Positions 35,640 through 43,872 of a DNA stretch of 64,000 nt are shown piece after piece. Origin of the DNA: JAXDAY01 sp034679345 (GTDB taxonomy: Bacteria > Eisenbacteria > RBG-16-71-46 > CAIMUX01 > VGJL01); contig JAXDAY010000008.1 in assembly GCA_034679345.1 (NCBI GenBank), positions 1-64,000 on the forward strand, in the 5' to 3' direction. The notes under the pieces were generated by a model. The model saw only the letters and a program-made list of their open reading frames with translations. It ran no database searches and had not been told where the DNA came from. Positions within the stretch are counted from its first letter, which is position 1, and each line of letters opens with the position of its first letter. The position numbers and the translations under genes were made by a program.

Positions 35640-36790
35640 AGCGCGCGATCTTGATCCTGGGCTCGGCGCAGTACTCGGACCGGTCGTGGGTGAACTGCCA
35701 GCAGGTCGCATCGCGCCTCGCCGCGCGCCACGACGTGCTCTTCGTCGATTCGATCGGCTTGCGTCCGCTGCGTCCCACAGGCGTGGACCTGAGACGGATC
35801 GCGCGCCGGCTGAAGGACGCCCTCGGCGGGACGCGCCGCTCCCCGGAAGGAGTCTGGATCGCAAGCCCCATCGTCCGAAGCGGGCCCGGACTGCGATCCG
35901 CCGTGCGGTCCGCGCTTCGTCGATCCGGGATCCGCCCCGATTGCGTGATCGCCTACCTCCCCGCCTGGGCCTCGATCGTTGAGGACTTCCCCGATGCGCT
36001 TCGGATCTATCACTGCGTCGATGCGTTCGCCGAGAACCCCGGCGTCGATCGGGAAGCGATCATGCGGATGGAGCGGCGCCTGCTGCGCTGCGTCGACGCG
36101 GTATGGGCCGTTTCGCCTCCGCTTCGCGATCGCCTGACGGCCCTCCACCCGGCGGTCCGGCTCGTCCCGAACGTCGCCGACACCGAGGCGTTCGAGGCCG
36201 CGGCGGGAACACCCACGCCCGTCGACATGGAGGCGGTTCCCCGGCCCAGGATCCTCTACCTGGGCAATCTCGCCTCCTACAAGATCGATGGCGGGCTCAT
36301 CGAGCGCCTCGCGCTTCGGGAGCCCGGCTGGACCTGGGTCCTCGTCGGGCCCGTCGGACGCGGAGATCCATCGACCTCGATCGCAGGTCTCGCGCGATTG
36401 CCGAACGTCCGCCTCCTGGGCGAGAAGAGCCGCGACGAGGCGCCGGCCTATGTCGCGGCCGCGGACGTGTGCGCGCTGCCGCTGCGTCGCGGCCGATCCA
36501 CGGAATCGTCGCATCCCTTGAAGGTCTACGAGTACCTCGCATCGGGACGTCCCGTCGTCGCCACGCCGATCCCGGCGATTGCCGGACTGATCGATGGGAA
36601 TCTCGTTCGAGGCGCGCACGGCGATGAGGAGTGGCGTGAAGCGATCGCCGCCTCGCTTGGGGAGGGCGGCGCGGGAGCGCACGTCAGACAGGCGGAGGCG
36701 CGGCGCCATGGATGGCCGGCCCGGATCGCCGAAATCGAGGCCTGGCTCGAGGAGGCGCGTGCCGCCGGAAGGAAGCCTACTCGCTCCTGA
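35636..36790 (+). CDS. glycosyltransferase (GT4-like)
   Basis: The 384-residue protein opens with MKRAILILGSAQYSDRSWVN and has a YHCVDAFAENPG segment at the domain interface. The donor-binding motif is ESSHPLKVYEYLASGRPVVAT, as in GT4 enzymes of exopolysaccharide clusters. Its ATG overlaps the preceding TGA, so four genes from the methyltransferase onward are translationally chained. The last 14 bp overlap the end of the small NSS subunit gene on the opposite strand. It is the end of the glycan operon. Confidence 0.86.
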   Translation: MKRAILILGSAQYSDRSWVNCQQVASRLAARHDVLFVDSIGLRPLRPTGVDLRRIARRLKDALGGTRRSPEGVWIASPIVRSGPGLRSAVRSALRRSGIRPDCVIAYLPAWASIVEDFPDALRIYHCVDAFAENPGVDREAIMRMERRLLRCVDAVWAVSPPLRDRLTALHPAVRLVPNVADTEAFEAAAGTPTPVDMEAVPRPRILYLGNLASYKIDGGLIERLALREPGWTWVLVGPVGRGDPSTSIAGLARLPNVRLLGEKSRDEAPAYVAAADVCALPLRRGRSTESSHPLKVYEYLASGRPVVATPIPAIAGLIDGNLVRGAHGDEEWREAIAASLGEGGAGAHVRQAEARRHGWPARIAEIEAWLEEARAAGRKPTRS

Positions 36791-36872
36791 ACACCTTCCA
36801 GAAGGAGTAGATCACAAGCCCCAGCACCAATGCCCACGAGAGCGCCATGAAGATGACTCCGCCGCTCGTCAC
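36777..36872 (-). CDS. 31-residue single-TM small subunit of the NSS transporter (MetS-like)
   Basis: A GTG at 36872 overlaps the TGA of the transporter gene (GTGA), with GGAGG 7 nt upstream. The product is a single hydrophobic helix (VIFMALSWALVLGLVIYSF) with a basic end (WKVFRSE). Tiny membrane subunits of this type follow bacterial NSS transporters, for example MetS after MetP, where they are needed for uptake. Position, coupling and topology support the same role. The sequence is too short for a firm homology claim. It overlaps the end of a glycosyltransferase gene on the other strand by 14 bp. Confidence 0.65.
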   Translation of the reverse strand: MTSGGVIFMALSWALVLGLVIYSFWKVFRSE

Positions 36873-38425
36873 GGTCGCGCCTCCCTCCGTCCCCGCCGGC
36901 GCCAGGAGACGTGGACGAGGATTCCAACGGCGACCCAGAGCATGATGATCAACCCCCGCGCGCCCCAGATATAGGGACGGTCCGCGGGCGCGACATTCTC
37001 CATGAGAATCACGGGCAGAAACTGCTGATACCCCCAAACTCCAAGCATGGCCAGAAGGTAGATCGGGGTGACGTACTTGATGATGTGCTTGTAGAAGTCC
37101 GGCACCCGGATGAGGGCGCCGACCTCGAGCTCGCGCCACGCCTTGTCGATCCCGAAGACCCAACCGAAGAGAATGATCTCGATCGTCCCGAAGAGAACCA
37201 GGAAGAAGGTCCCGGCCCAGAAGTCCAGCTCGTCGAGGAAGCCGTGCGAGAGGAAGAAGATGACCGGCTGGCATGCGACGAAGGTGACGAGCGCCAGCAG
37301 GATCGTCGCCCGCCGGCGCGAGATCCCCAGCTCGTCGGAGAGGAAGGTCACGGCCGGCAGGATCAGCGAAACCGACGAGGTGATCCCCGCGATGAAGAGC
37401 AAGAGGAACCAGAGCCCCGCGAAGAGGAATCCGAGCGGGAGCTTCGCGAAGATCATCGGCATGGTGACGAAGCCGAGATTGAACATCCCGCTGGCGGCCA
37501 CATCCTGGGCGCCCACGGCGCCCAGGAAGACGAACGCGGCGGGGATCACGACCGAGCCTCCCAGGATCACCTCGCAGAACTCGTTGGTCGACGCCGCGGT
37601 GAGCCCTGAGAGCGCGACGTCGTCGTTCTGCTTGAGGAAACTGGCGTAGGTCAGGATGACGCCGATCCCGACCGACAGGGTGAAGAAGATCTGCCCGGCG
37701 GCGGCGAGCCAGACCTTCGCCTGGCCCAGCGCGCCGAAGTCCGGGTTCCAGACGAAGCCCAGGGCGTTTCGGATCGACAGCTCGGGGTGCGCGGGATCCG
37801 GCGTCCCCAGCGTGAGAACACGGATCGCGAGGAGGATCCCGATCAGCAGCAAGGCCGGCATCGCCCACCGCGAGAGCTTCTCGACGCCTCCCTGCACCCC
37901 GCGGTAGATGAAGTAGAAGTTCACCACGAAGGCGATCAGGAAGAAGCCGTAGGCCGTGCCCATCCCGTCGAAGAACTCGTTTCGGGCCACGCCCTGGTAA
38001 CCTTGCAGGAACGCCTTCATCGCGTCCTGGTCGGTGGCGGTGAAGAGCTCTCCGGTGAAGGCGAACCATGTGTAGCCCAGCGTCCAAGACTCGATGTACA
38101 TGTAGTAGACCAGGATCATGAGAGGACCGAGCACCCCGATCGTCCCCACGTACTTCCAGAGCCGCCTGCGCGCGATCGCGTCGAACATCCCCGGAGCGGT
38201 GCCATGACCGTGCTGTCCGCCCAGCCGGCCGATCGTCCACTCCACCCACATGAGCGGGATCCCGAGCAAGAGGAACGCCACGAAGTAGGGGATCATGAAG
38301 GCCCCGCCTCCGTTCAGCGTCGCCTGCGACGGGAAGCGCAGGAAGTTCCCCAGCCCCACGGCGCTGCCTGCGACCGCGAGGATCACGCCGAGCTTCGATC
38401 CCCAGTGTTCGCGACGCTCCGGCAT
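36869..38425 (-). CDS. sodium-dependent neurotransmitter:sodium symporter (NSS) family transporter
   Basis: The 518-residue protein has about 12 hydrophobic segments and a canonical TM1 with the unwound sodium and substrate site (AVAGSAVGLGNFLRFP). NSS proteins (LeuT fold) import amino acids or similar zwitterions with sodium. Substrate is not predictable here. It lies 24 bp after the GNAT gene and is coupled to a 31-residue membrane peptide. The N-terminus PERREHWGSKLG is typical for bacterial members, so the ATG at 38425 is well supported. Confidence 0.93.
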   Translation of the reverse strand: MPERREHWGSKLGVILAVAGSAVGLGNFLRFPSQATLNGGGAFMIPYFVAFLLLGIPLMWVEWTIGRLGGQHGHGTAPGMFDAIARRRLWKYVGTIGVLGPLMILVYYMYIESWTLGYTWFAFTGELFTATDQDAMKAFLQGYQGVARNEFFDGMGTAYGFFLIAFVVNFYFIYRGVQGGVEKLSRWAMPALLLIGILLAIRVLTLGTPDPAHPELSIRNALGFVWNPDFGALGQAKVWLAAAGQIFFTLSVGIGVILTYASFLKQNDDVALSGLTAASTNEFCEVILGGSVVIPAAFVFLGAVGAQDVAASGMFNLGFVTMPMIFAKLPLGFLFAGLWFLLLFIAGITSSVSLILPAVTFLSDELGISRRRATILLALVTFVACQPVIFFLSHGFLDELDFWAGTFFLVLFGTIEIILFGWVFGIDKAWRELEVGALIRVPDFYKHIIKYVTPIYLLAMLGVWGYQQFLPVILMENVAPADRPYIWGARGLIIMLWVAVGILVHVSWRRRGRREARP

Positions 38426-38449
38426 CCGTTCCCTCCGTCGATCCGCCGA

Positions 38450-39508
38450 TCAGATGTGGTCGGTTTCCCAGAAGCCACCCGTCTCGGCCGCGATCACTTC
38501 GAGGTCGAGGCGCGGACTCAGGGCGGCCACCATGAAGATGCCTTCCCGCCGCGGGATGGCGGAGAACTGGGACTCGAGAAGGACCCCGAACCGCCCCGGC
38601 GGTCGCGGGGCGCTGAAGCGCTCGATCGACCGCTCGCGCGCCTCCATGGCGAGAGACGCGAGCAGCGCTGTGGCGAGCTCAGGATCCGGACGATCCATGC
38701 AGAGCTCGTCGATCCAGAGCCGTTCCGATTCCAGGGCGGCGATGGCGTATCCCGCGATCGAGCCGTCGCGTTCGGCGACCTGGTGAATGCGGACCTGATC
38801 CGAACCGAGCGTGTAGCGCGCCCTCAGCTGCGGCCGAGCGAGCAGAAAGTCCCAGCGATCCGCATCCCGCAGGAGCCAGAGCGCCTCTCCCTCTCCCGCT
38901 CTCTCGTGGATGCGCCGGATCGCCGGCTGGTCGTTAGGCGATGTTTCGCGGACGATCACCGAATCGGGTCCGCGCGCGGGAAGGGAGGAGACAGCCTCTT
39001 CGAATTCGGTCGTGGCTGCCCTGCGGAAGCCGAAGCGCTCGTAGAAGCAAGGATCGATGTCGCTGAAGAGATAGGCGCCATCGACGCCCTCGCGCCGCAG
39101 GAGGTCGAGCGTCGCCTCGATGATGAGGCTGGCGTGCCCCTGTCCTCGCTGCGCCTCCGGCGTGAGAACCATCGCGATCCCGCCGAGGACGACATCTTCG
39201 CTGCGAGACAGGCCCCGCACGGCGTGGAGGCGCAGGTGCGAGAGGGCTCTGTCGTCCGGACCCCGCAACACCAGGGTGCGAATGGCGCGGCGCGCGTGAT
39301 GATGATCGGCAAGGGCGCGCTGGTAGGAGCCGTACTCCTCGAGAGACATCCCTTGACCGAAGCTCCGGTGAAGCTCCGGAAGGAGACCCTCCAGAGATTC
39401 AGGCCCGCCGATGTCCAGATAGGGTCGGCTCACGGCGGGGAGTCTCGCACAGTCCGGCGGGCGAAGAAAGTCCGATGGCGGATGGGCGTCATCCCATTGT
39501 CGCCCCAT
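38450..39508 (-). CDS. GNAT-family acyltransferase
   Basis: The 352-residue protein has an N-terminal GNAT domain with the acyl-CoA pyrophosphate loop AQRGQGHASLII and a second block FYERFGFRRA. The C-terminal ~170 residues resemble a second GNAT-like fold without a clear CoA loop, an arrangement known from Eis-type and other tandem acetyltransferases. The substrate is unknown. The exact start is uncertain, since the first ~25 residues are proline-rich and unlike the family. It probably shares a message with the NSS transporter 24 bp downstream. Confidence 0.75.
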   Translation of the reverse strand: MGRQWDDAHPPSDFLRPPDCARLPAVSRPYLDIGGPESLEGLLPELHRSFGQGMSLEEYGSYQRALADHHHARRAIRTLVLRGPDDRALSHLRLHAVRGLSRSEDVVLGGIAMVLTPEAQRGQGHASLIIEATLDLLRREGVDGAYLFSDIDPCFYERFGFRRAATTEFEEAVSSLPARGPDSVIVRETSPNDQPAIRRIHERAGEGEALWLLRDADRWDFLLARPQLRARYTLGSDQVRIHQVAERDGSIAGYAIAALESERLWIDELCMDRPDPELATALLASLAMEARERSIERFSAPRPPGRFGVLLESQFSAIPRREGIFMVAALSPRLDLEVIAAETGGFWETDHI

Positions 39509-39687
39509 CGATTCCCCCTCCCCGGCGGAATCATGTCTCGCGGCGGGCGGATCGCCTGATCATCGATTCGTTGAAATCGCGTCGGCGGGGAACCGATAAT
39601 GAATCGAGATCGCCGCGCCGGCATGCGCCGGCGGCGCCCCGACTCGAAACGCCCCCTCGGGCGGATCCATAGAACAGGAGATCATGC

Positions 39688-40815
39688 ATGGCGAAGGCAG
39701 TTGTGGCCGCCTTGAAGGTGCGTTCCGAGACGATCCTCGATGACATCGCGCGCCTGATGGATCTGGCCGGCGCGCGGGAGGCGTTGGACCCATCGAAGAC
39801 GACGATCCTCAAGGACAACATTTCCTGGCACTTCCCTTTCCCGGGCGCCAACACGACGCCCTGGCAGCTCGAGGGGGTCGTTCGGGGACTCGCAGCGGCC
39901 GGCTTCCGGGATCAGGTTTGCGTCCAGAACAAGACGGTCGTCACCAACGCGTTCAAGGGCGAGGACCTGAACCACTATCTGCCCATCTTCAAGTCCTACG
40001 ACATCCCGGTCCTCTACAACTTCCGCGACTCGGACATGGAGTGGATCGTCTACAAGCCGAAGGCGCCGATGCTCGTCCTCGATCACATCTTCCCGGACGG
40101 GATTCGCGTCCCGGACTACTTCATGGGGAAGAACATCGTGCATCTTCCTACGATGAAGTGCCACATATACACGACGACCACCGGCGCCATGAAGAACGCC
40201 TTCGGCGGACTGCTGAACACGAAGCGCCATTACACGCACTCATGGATCCACGAAACGCTCGTCGATCTACTGGCGATCCAGAAGGAGATCCACTCCGGGA
40301 TCTTCGCTGTCATGGACGGCACCACCGCGGGCAACGGCCCCGGTCCGCGAACCATGTTCCCCGTCGTGAAGAACTGGATGCTCGCCTCGGCCGACCAGGT
40401 GGCGATCGACGCGCTCGCGGCGAAGATGATGGGCTTCGATCCCCTGTCGATCACCTATATCCGGCTGGCGCACGAGCGGGGGTTGGGTTGCGGAGATCCT
40501 CGAGAGATCGAAGTGGTCGGGGACGTGGCGGCCCTGTCCGAATCGTGGGGATTCCAGGTGGGCGACAACGGCGCGAGCCGCGTGGGCGATCTGCTCTGGT
40601 TCAGCCCGCTCAAGAAGATCCAGAGCGTCTTCTTCCGCACGCCGCTGGTCAACGTCTTCATCATGGGCAGCGAGGTCTACCACGACTACTACCGCTGGCC
40701 CGTGCGCGATCGGCGGGCGTTCGAGACCTGGCTCGAGAAGACGGAATGGGGGCGCTTGTTCCGCGCCTATTCCGAACGCGGAACCCTCGCCCCCGATCGC
40801 GCCCGCACGGCCTGA
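39688..40815 (+). CDS. DUF362 domain protein
   Basis: The 375-residue protein matches DUF362: KTTILKDNISWHFPFPG near the N-terminus, a central KCHIYTTTTGAMKNAFGGLL block and a VMDGTTAGNGPGP loop. No ferredoxin cysteines (CxxCxxC) follow, unlike many DUF362 proteins, so it is the iron-sulfur-free form. The family's biochemical role is not settled. AGGAG lies 7-8 nt before the ATG. It stands alone, divergent from the GNAT/NSS operon and convergent with the glycine-zipper lipoprotein. Confidence 0.85.
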   Translation: MAKAVVAALKVRSETILDDIARLMDLAGAREALDPSKTTILKDNISWHFPFPGANTTPWQLEGVVRGLAAAGFRDQVCVQNKTVVTNAFKGEDLNHYLPIFKSYDIPVLYNFRDSDMEWIVYKPKAPMLVLDHIFPDGIRVPDYFMGKNIVHLPTMKCHIYTTTTGAMKNAFGGLLNTKRHYTHSWIHETLVDLLAIQKEIHSGIFAVMDGTTAGNGPGPRTMFPVVKNWMLASADQVAIDALAAKMMGFDPLSITYIRLAHERGLGCGDPREIEVVGDVAALSESWGFQVGDNGASRVGDLLWFSPLKKIQSVFFRTPLVNVFIMGSEVYHDYYRWPVRDRRAFETWLEKTEWGRLFRAYSERGTLAPDRARTA

Positions 40816-40840
40816 GTCCGACGGAGCGTCCCGAGATCGA

Positions 40841-41635
40841 TTAGCTCGTGACCTTGACGCTCTTCGTGACCGTGAGGGTCGAGTTGAGCTCGATGCGCAT
40901 CTCCGTCCCCGAATCGAGGACGATGTCGTTCCCGCGGGTCGCGACGGCCCAGATTCCGCCGGCAGCGGCGCCTGCCGCCGCCCCCTTCCCCGCGCCCTTC
41001 TTGCCGCCGAGCACACCGCCGATGATCCCGCCCCCGACCGCGCCGCCCAGGACCTTCTGTACGTCGCCGCTCGTGGTGCTCTCACCCTCGAGGCGCATCG
41101 GCTCGACCTCGATCGGGTGGCTGCGATCGCCCGGGATCGTGATCTGGTTGAAGCGCAAGGTGAGTTTCGCCTTTCCCCCGATCCTCGCAGCCCTCTCCGC
41201 GTAGGCGACCTCGCCATGGACCGTCGATCCGGCGGGGATCACCTCCACCCCATCGACGAGAACCGGCTGTCGGGTCGTCGCCGTGAAGCCGTCTCCCTGC
41301 TTGTTCGTCTCGGTGCTCAACCCGCTCTGGAGCGCCACGAGAAGCTCCTCGCCGGGACCGACCGAGAGCTGCTTCTCGACGATGGTTGGCTCCGGCGTCG
41401 GCTCGGGCTTCGGTTCGGGCTTCGGCTCCGGTCTCGGCTCCCGCGGCCTCTCCGCCGGAGGCGCGGGCGCCGTCTCCTCGACGGGCGCAGACTCCTGCGG
41501 CTCCTGCGCCTGCTCGACCGCCGCCTGATCCTGCGTCGCCGATTGATCGGCGGTGCGGCTTTCGTTCGACTTGCTGCAGGCCCCCAGCGCGATCCCCAGA
41601 AGCAAGATCAAGAGATAGATCCGTTCGATTCGCAT
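40841..41635 (-). CDS. lipoprotein with Pro/Glu/Lys repeats and a C-terminal glycine zipper
   Basis: The 264-residue protein has a lipoprotein signal ending at LGAC (residues 17-20), an acidic Gln/Glu-rich linker, then tandem PEPKPEPKPEPTPEPT-type repeats (about 66-84) that could span the cell-wall gap. A beta-rich region (about 90-190) is followed by a glycine zipper (about 195-230: GGAVGGGIIGGVLGG, then AGAAAGG) that may insert in or pack against a membrane. A related layout occurs in outer-membrane-associated SlyB-like proteins and TolA-like spacers, but I do not recognise a precise family. It is divergent from the LD-carboxypeptidase gene. Confidence 0.7.
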   Translation of the reverse strand: MRIERIYLLILLLGIALGACSKSNESRTADQSATQDQAAVEQAQEPQESAPVEETAPAPPAERPREPRPEPKPEPKPEPTPEPTIVEKQLSVGPGEELLVALQSGLSTETNKQGDGFTATTRQPVLVDGVEVIPAGSTVHGEVAYAERAARIGGKAKLTLRFNQITIPGDRSHPIEVEPMRLEGESTTSGDVQKVLGGAVGGGIIGGVLGGKKGAGKGAAAGAAAGGIWAVATRGNDIVLDSGTEMRIELNSTLTVTKSVKVTS

Positions 41636-41728
41636 GACAGGCTCCTCCCTTCGGGCGCCGCCCCTGGTTCATACTCTCGCCCCTCACGCCCCCTCGCGTC
41701 CACCCCGCAGCGGTGGTATCTTGCCCGC

Positions 41729-42682
41729 ATGGTCCAACCTCGCCCTCCGGCGCTGGTTCCAGGCTCGCGCGTAGCGATCGCATGTCCCGCGGGTCCCGTC
41801 GAACGCGCACGCATCGAGCAGGGCGCAGGACGCCTCAGGGAGGCTGGATGGAGCGTCGTCTTCGGCGCCACGTGTGGAGCGAAGCACGTTCTGTGGGCGG
41901 GCAGCGACGAGGAACGCGCAGCCGATCTGCTCGCCCTGCTCGGCGATCCTGATGTCGATGCCATCTTCGCGGCGCGCGGAGGCGTGGGTTGCATGCGGAT
42001 CCTGCCGCTCCTCGAGCGGCTGCCGCAGCGCCCGCGTCCTTGCTGGATCGTCGGTCGCAGCGATCTGACCGCCATCCATCTCCACCTGTGGAGCCGTCTC
42101 GGATGGATCGGCCTCGCGGGCCCAATGGTCGCCACCGACATGGCCGGGGCTGCGTCCGCGGACGCGGCGTGGGCGTCGGCGCTGCGCCACCTCTGCGATC
42201 CCTCGCCAGCGGGGAGGATCGGCGCGGACGGCATCGAGCCGTGGATCGGCGGAAGCGCCGAGGGGGTTCTCGTCCCAGCGAACCTCTCCGTGCTCACATC
42301 CCTCTGCGGGACGCCCTTCATGCCCTCGCTTCGGGGGACCATCCTCGTTCTGGAGGAAATCAACGAGCCACCGCACCGGATCGACCGGATGTTGACTCAG
42401 CTCCGCCTCTCACGGGCGCTCGAGGGATTGAGCGGGCTCGTCTTCGGTCAGTTCACCGGCTGTCGTTCGGTGGAGGACGATCCGGAGGAGAGCGTCTTGT
42501 CGTTCGTGCTGCGGGACCACGCGGAGCGCATCGGCGCTCCCACGCTCGCCCGCTTCCCCTTCGGGCACGAGCGCGAGTTCGTGCCGCTGCCCGTGGGGGT
42601 TCGGGCGCGGATCGAGACCCAAACGCCGGCGCTGATCCTCCTCGAAGCGGCCGCCGGCAGAAGAGAAGGAGCGAACGCATGA
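41729..42682 (+). CDS. ldcA: S66-family LD-carboxypeptidase (muramoyltetrapeptide carboxypeptidase)
   Basis: The 317-residue enzyme of murein recycling removes the terminal D-alanine from L,D-linked tetrapeptides in the cytoplasm. The catalytic triad is visible as S111 (GRSDLTAIH), E213 (EEINEPPHRIDRML) and H280 (FPFGHE). The FAARGGVGCMR loop matches the ARGGYG motif of the family. I took the ATG at 41729; the frame is open far upstream, but that part lies over the divergent lipoprotein gene. Its TGA overlaps the ATG of the phosphofructokinase (ATGA). Confidence 0.9.
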   Translation: MVQPRPPALVPGSRVAIACPAGPVERARIEQGAGRLREAGWSVVFGATCGAKHVLWAGSDEERAADLLALLGDPDVDAIFAARGGVGCMRILPLLERLPQRPRPCWIVGRSDLTAIHLHLWSRLGWIGLAGPMVATDMAGAASADAAWASALRHLCDPSPAGRIGADGIEPWIGGSAEGVLVPANLSVLTSLCGTPFMPSLRGTILVLEEINEPPHRIDRMLTQLRLSRALEGLSGLVFGQFTGCRSVEDDPEESVLSFVLRDHAERIGAPTLARFPFGHEREFVPLPVGVRARIETQTPALILLEAAAGRREGANA

Positions 42683-43836
42683 AACGCCGCCGCCGGATCG
42701 GCATCTTGACGGGAGGCGGGGATGTCCCCGGCCTCAACTCCTGCATCCGCGCCTTCACTCTGCGCGCGATCGCTGACGGACACGAGATGATCGGAATCCG
42801 TCGCGGATGGGGGGGGTTGCTCGAGGTCGATCCATCGCGCCCGGAAGGGCCGGCGATCATCCCCCTCACCGCCGAGAGGGTCCGCACCGTCGATCGGCAC
42901 GGCGGGACATTCCTCCACACGTCGCGCACGAACCCCGCCAAGGTGAAGCGCACGGAAGTCCCGGAGCGCCTGCGCGCGACCTTGCCGGAGGGCGAAGGGA
43001 AGGTCGATCTCACAGCTCACGTGCTCGCGGGCCTGGAGGCGCTCCGGCTGGACGGCCTGGTCGCCATCGGCGGCGACGACACCCTGAGCTACGCCGTCCG
43101 CCTCCATCAGGAGGGCTTCCCCGTCGCCGCCGTCCCGAAGACGATGGACAACGACGTCCCGGGGACCGACTACTGCATCGGCTTCTCCACCGCGGTGACG
43201 CGAAGCGTCAACTTCCTGATCGACCTGCGCACGCCCGCCGGATCGCACGAACGGATCGCGGTCATCGAGCTGTTCGGCCGCTACTGCGGCGAGACGGCTC
43301 TGTTCACCGGCTATCTCGGCAGCGCCGACCGGACTGTCATCTCCGAGGTCCCCTGCGACATCGAGCGGCTCGCCCGGCTCCTCGCGGAGGATCAGGACCG
43401 CAATCCCAGCCACTACTCGGTCCTCGTGGTCAGCGAAGGGGCGACGCTGCTCGGCGGTGAACGGATCGCCGCCGGCGAGCCGGACGCGTACGGCCACAGG
43501 AAGCTCGGCGGGATCGGAGACATCGTCGGCGCGGCGATCGAGCAGTTGACCGGCCGGCAGACGATCGTCCAACGCCTCGCGTATCTGATGCGAAGCGGAC
43601 CCCCCGATTCGACCGACCGCCTCGTGGCCACGAACTTCGGCAATCTCGCCTATGACCGTCTCATGGAGGGAAACTCCGGGGAGATGGTCGCCCTCCAGAA
43701 GGGCTGCTACACGGTGGTGCCCGTCGCCTCGGCGATCTCCGGCAAGCGCAAGGTGGACGTGGAGGCGTACTACGATACGGAGGCCTACCGGCCGAGGATT
43801 TCGCGGATTCTGGGGCTTCCGATGCTACTCACCTGA
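42679..43836 (+). CDS. pfp: 6-phosphofructokinase, probably pyrophosphate-dependent
   Basis: The 385-residue PFK phosphorylates fructose 6-phosphate. The phosphoryl-donor loop reads GGDDT (131-135), with Asp where ATP-dependent enzymes have Gly. The catalytic loop is PKTMDND (153-159), with Lys154 where ATP enzymes have Gly. This Asp/Lys pair is the established marker of PPi-dependent PFK, so the enzyme probably uses pyrophosphate reversibly. TGGGDVPGLN at the N-terminus and MDND catalytic Asp157 are standard. It is translationally coupled to the LD-carboxypeptidase gene, a pairing with no obvious metabolic reason. Confidence 0.9.
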   Translation: MKRRRRIGILTGGGDVPGLNSCIRAFTLRAIADGHEMIGIRRGWGGLLEVDPSRPEGPAIIPLTAERVRTVDRHGGTFLHTSRTNPAKVKRTEVPERLRATLPEGEGKVDLTAHVLAGLEALRLDGLVAIGGDDTLSYAVRLHQEGFPVAAVPKTMDNDVPGTDYCIGFSTAVTRSVNFLIDLRTPAGSHERIAVIELFGRYCGETALFTGYLGSADRTVISEVPCDIERLARLLAEDQDRNPSHYSVLVVSEGATLLGGERIAAGEPDAYGHRKLGGIGDIVGAAIEQLTGRQTIVQRLAYLMRSGPPDSTDRLVATNFGNLAYDRLMEGNSGEMVALQKGCYTVVPVASAISGKRKVDVEAYYDTEAYRPRISRILGLPMLLT

Positions 43837-43872
43837 GATCCCCTCGATCCGGTTGTCGCAAGCAGCGCCTCC

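Noticed and set aside
37787..39559. 590-codon plus-strand open frame
   Set aside because: It is antisense to the NSS transporter and GNAT genes, which have clear family motifs.
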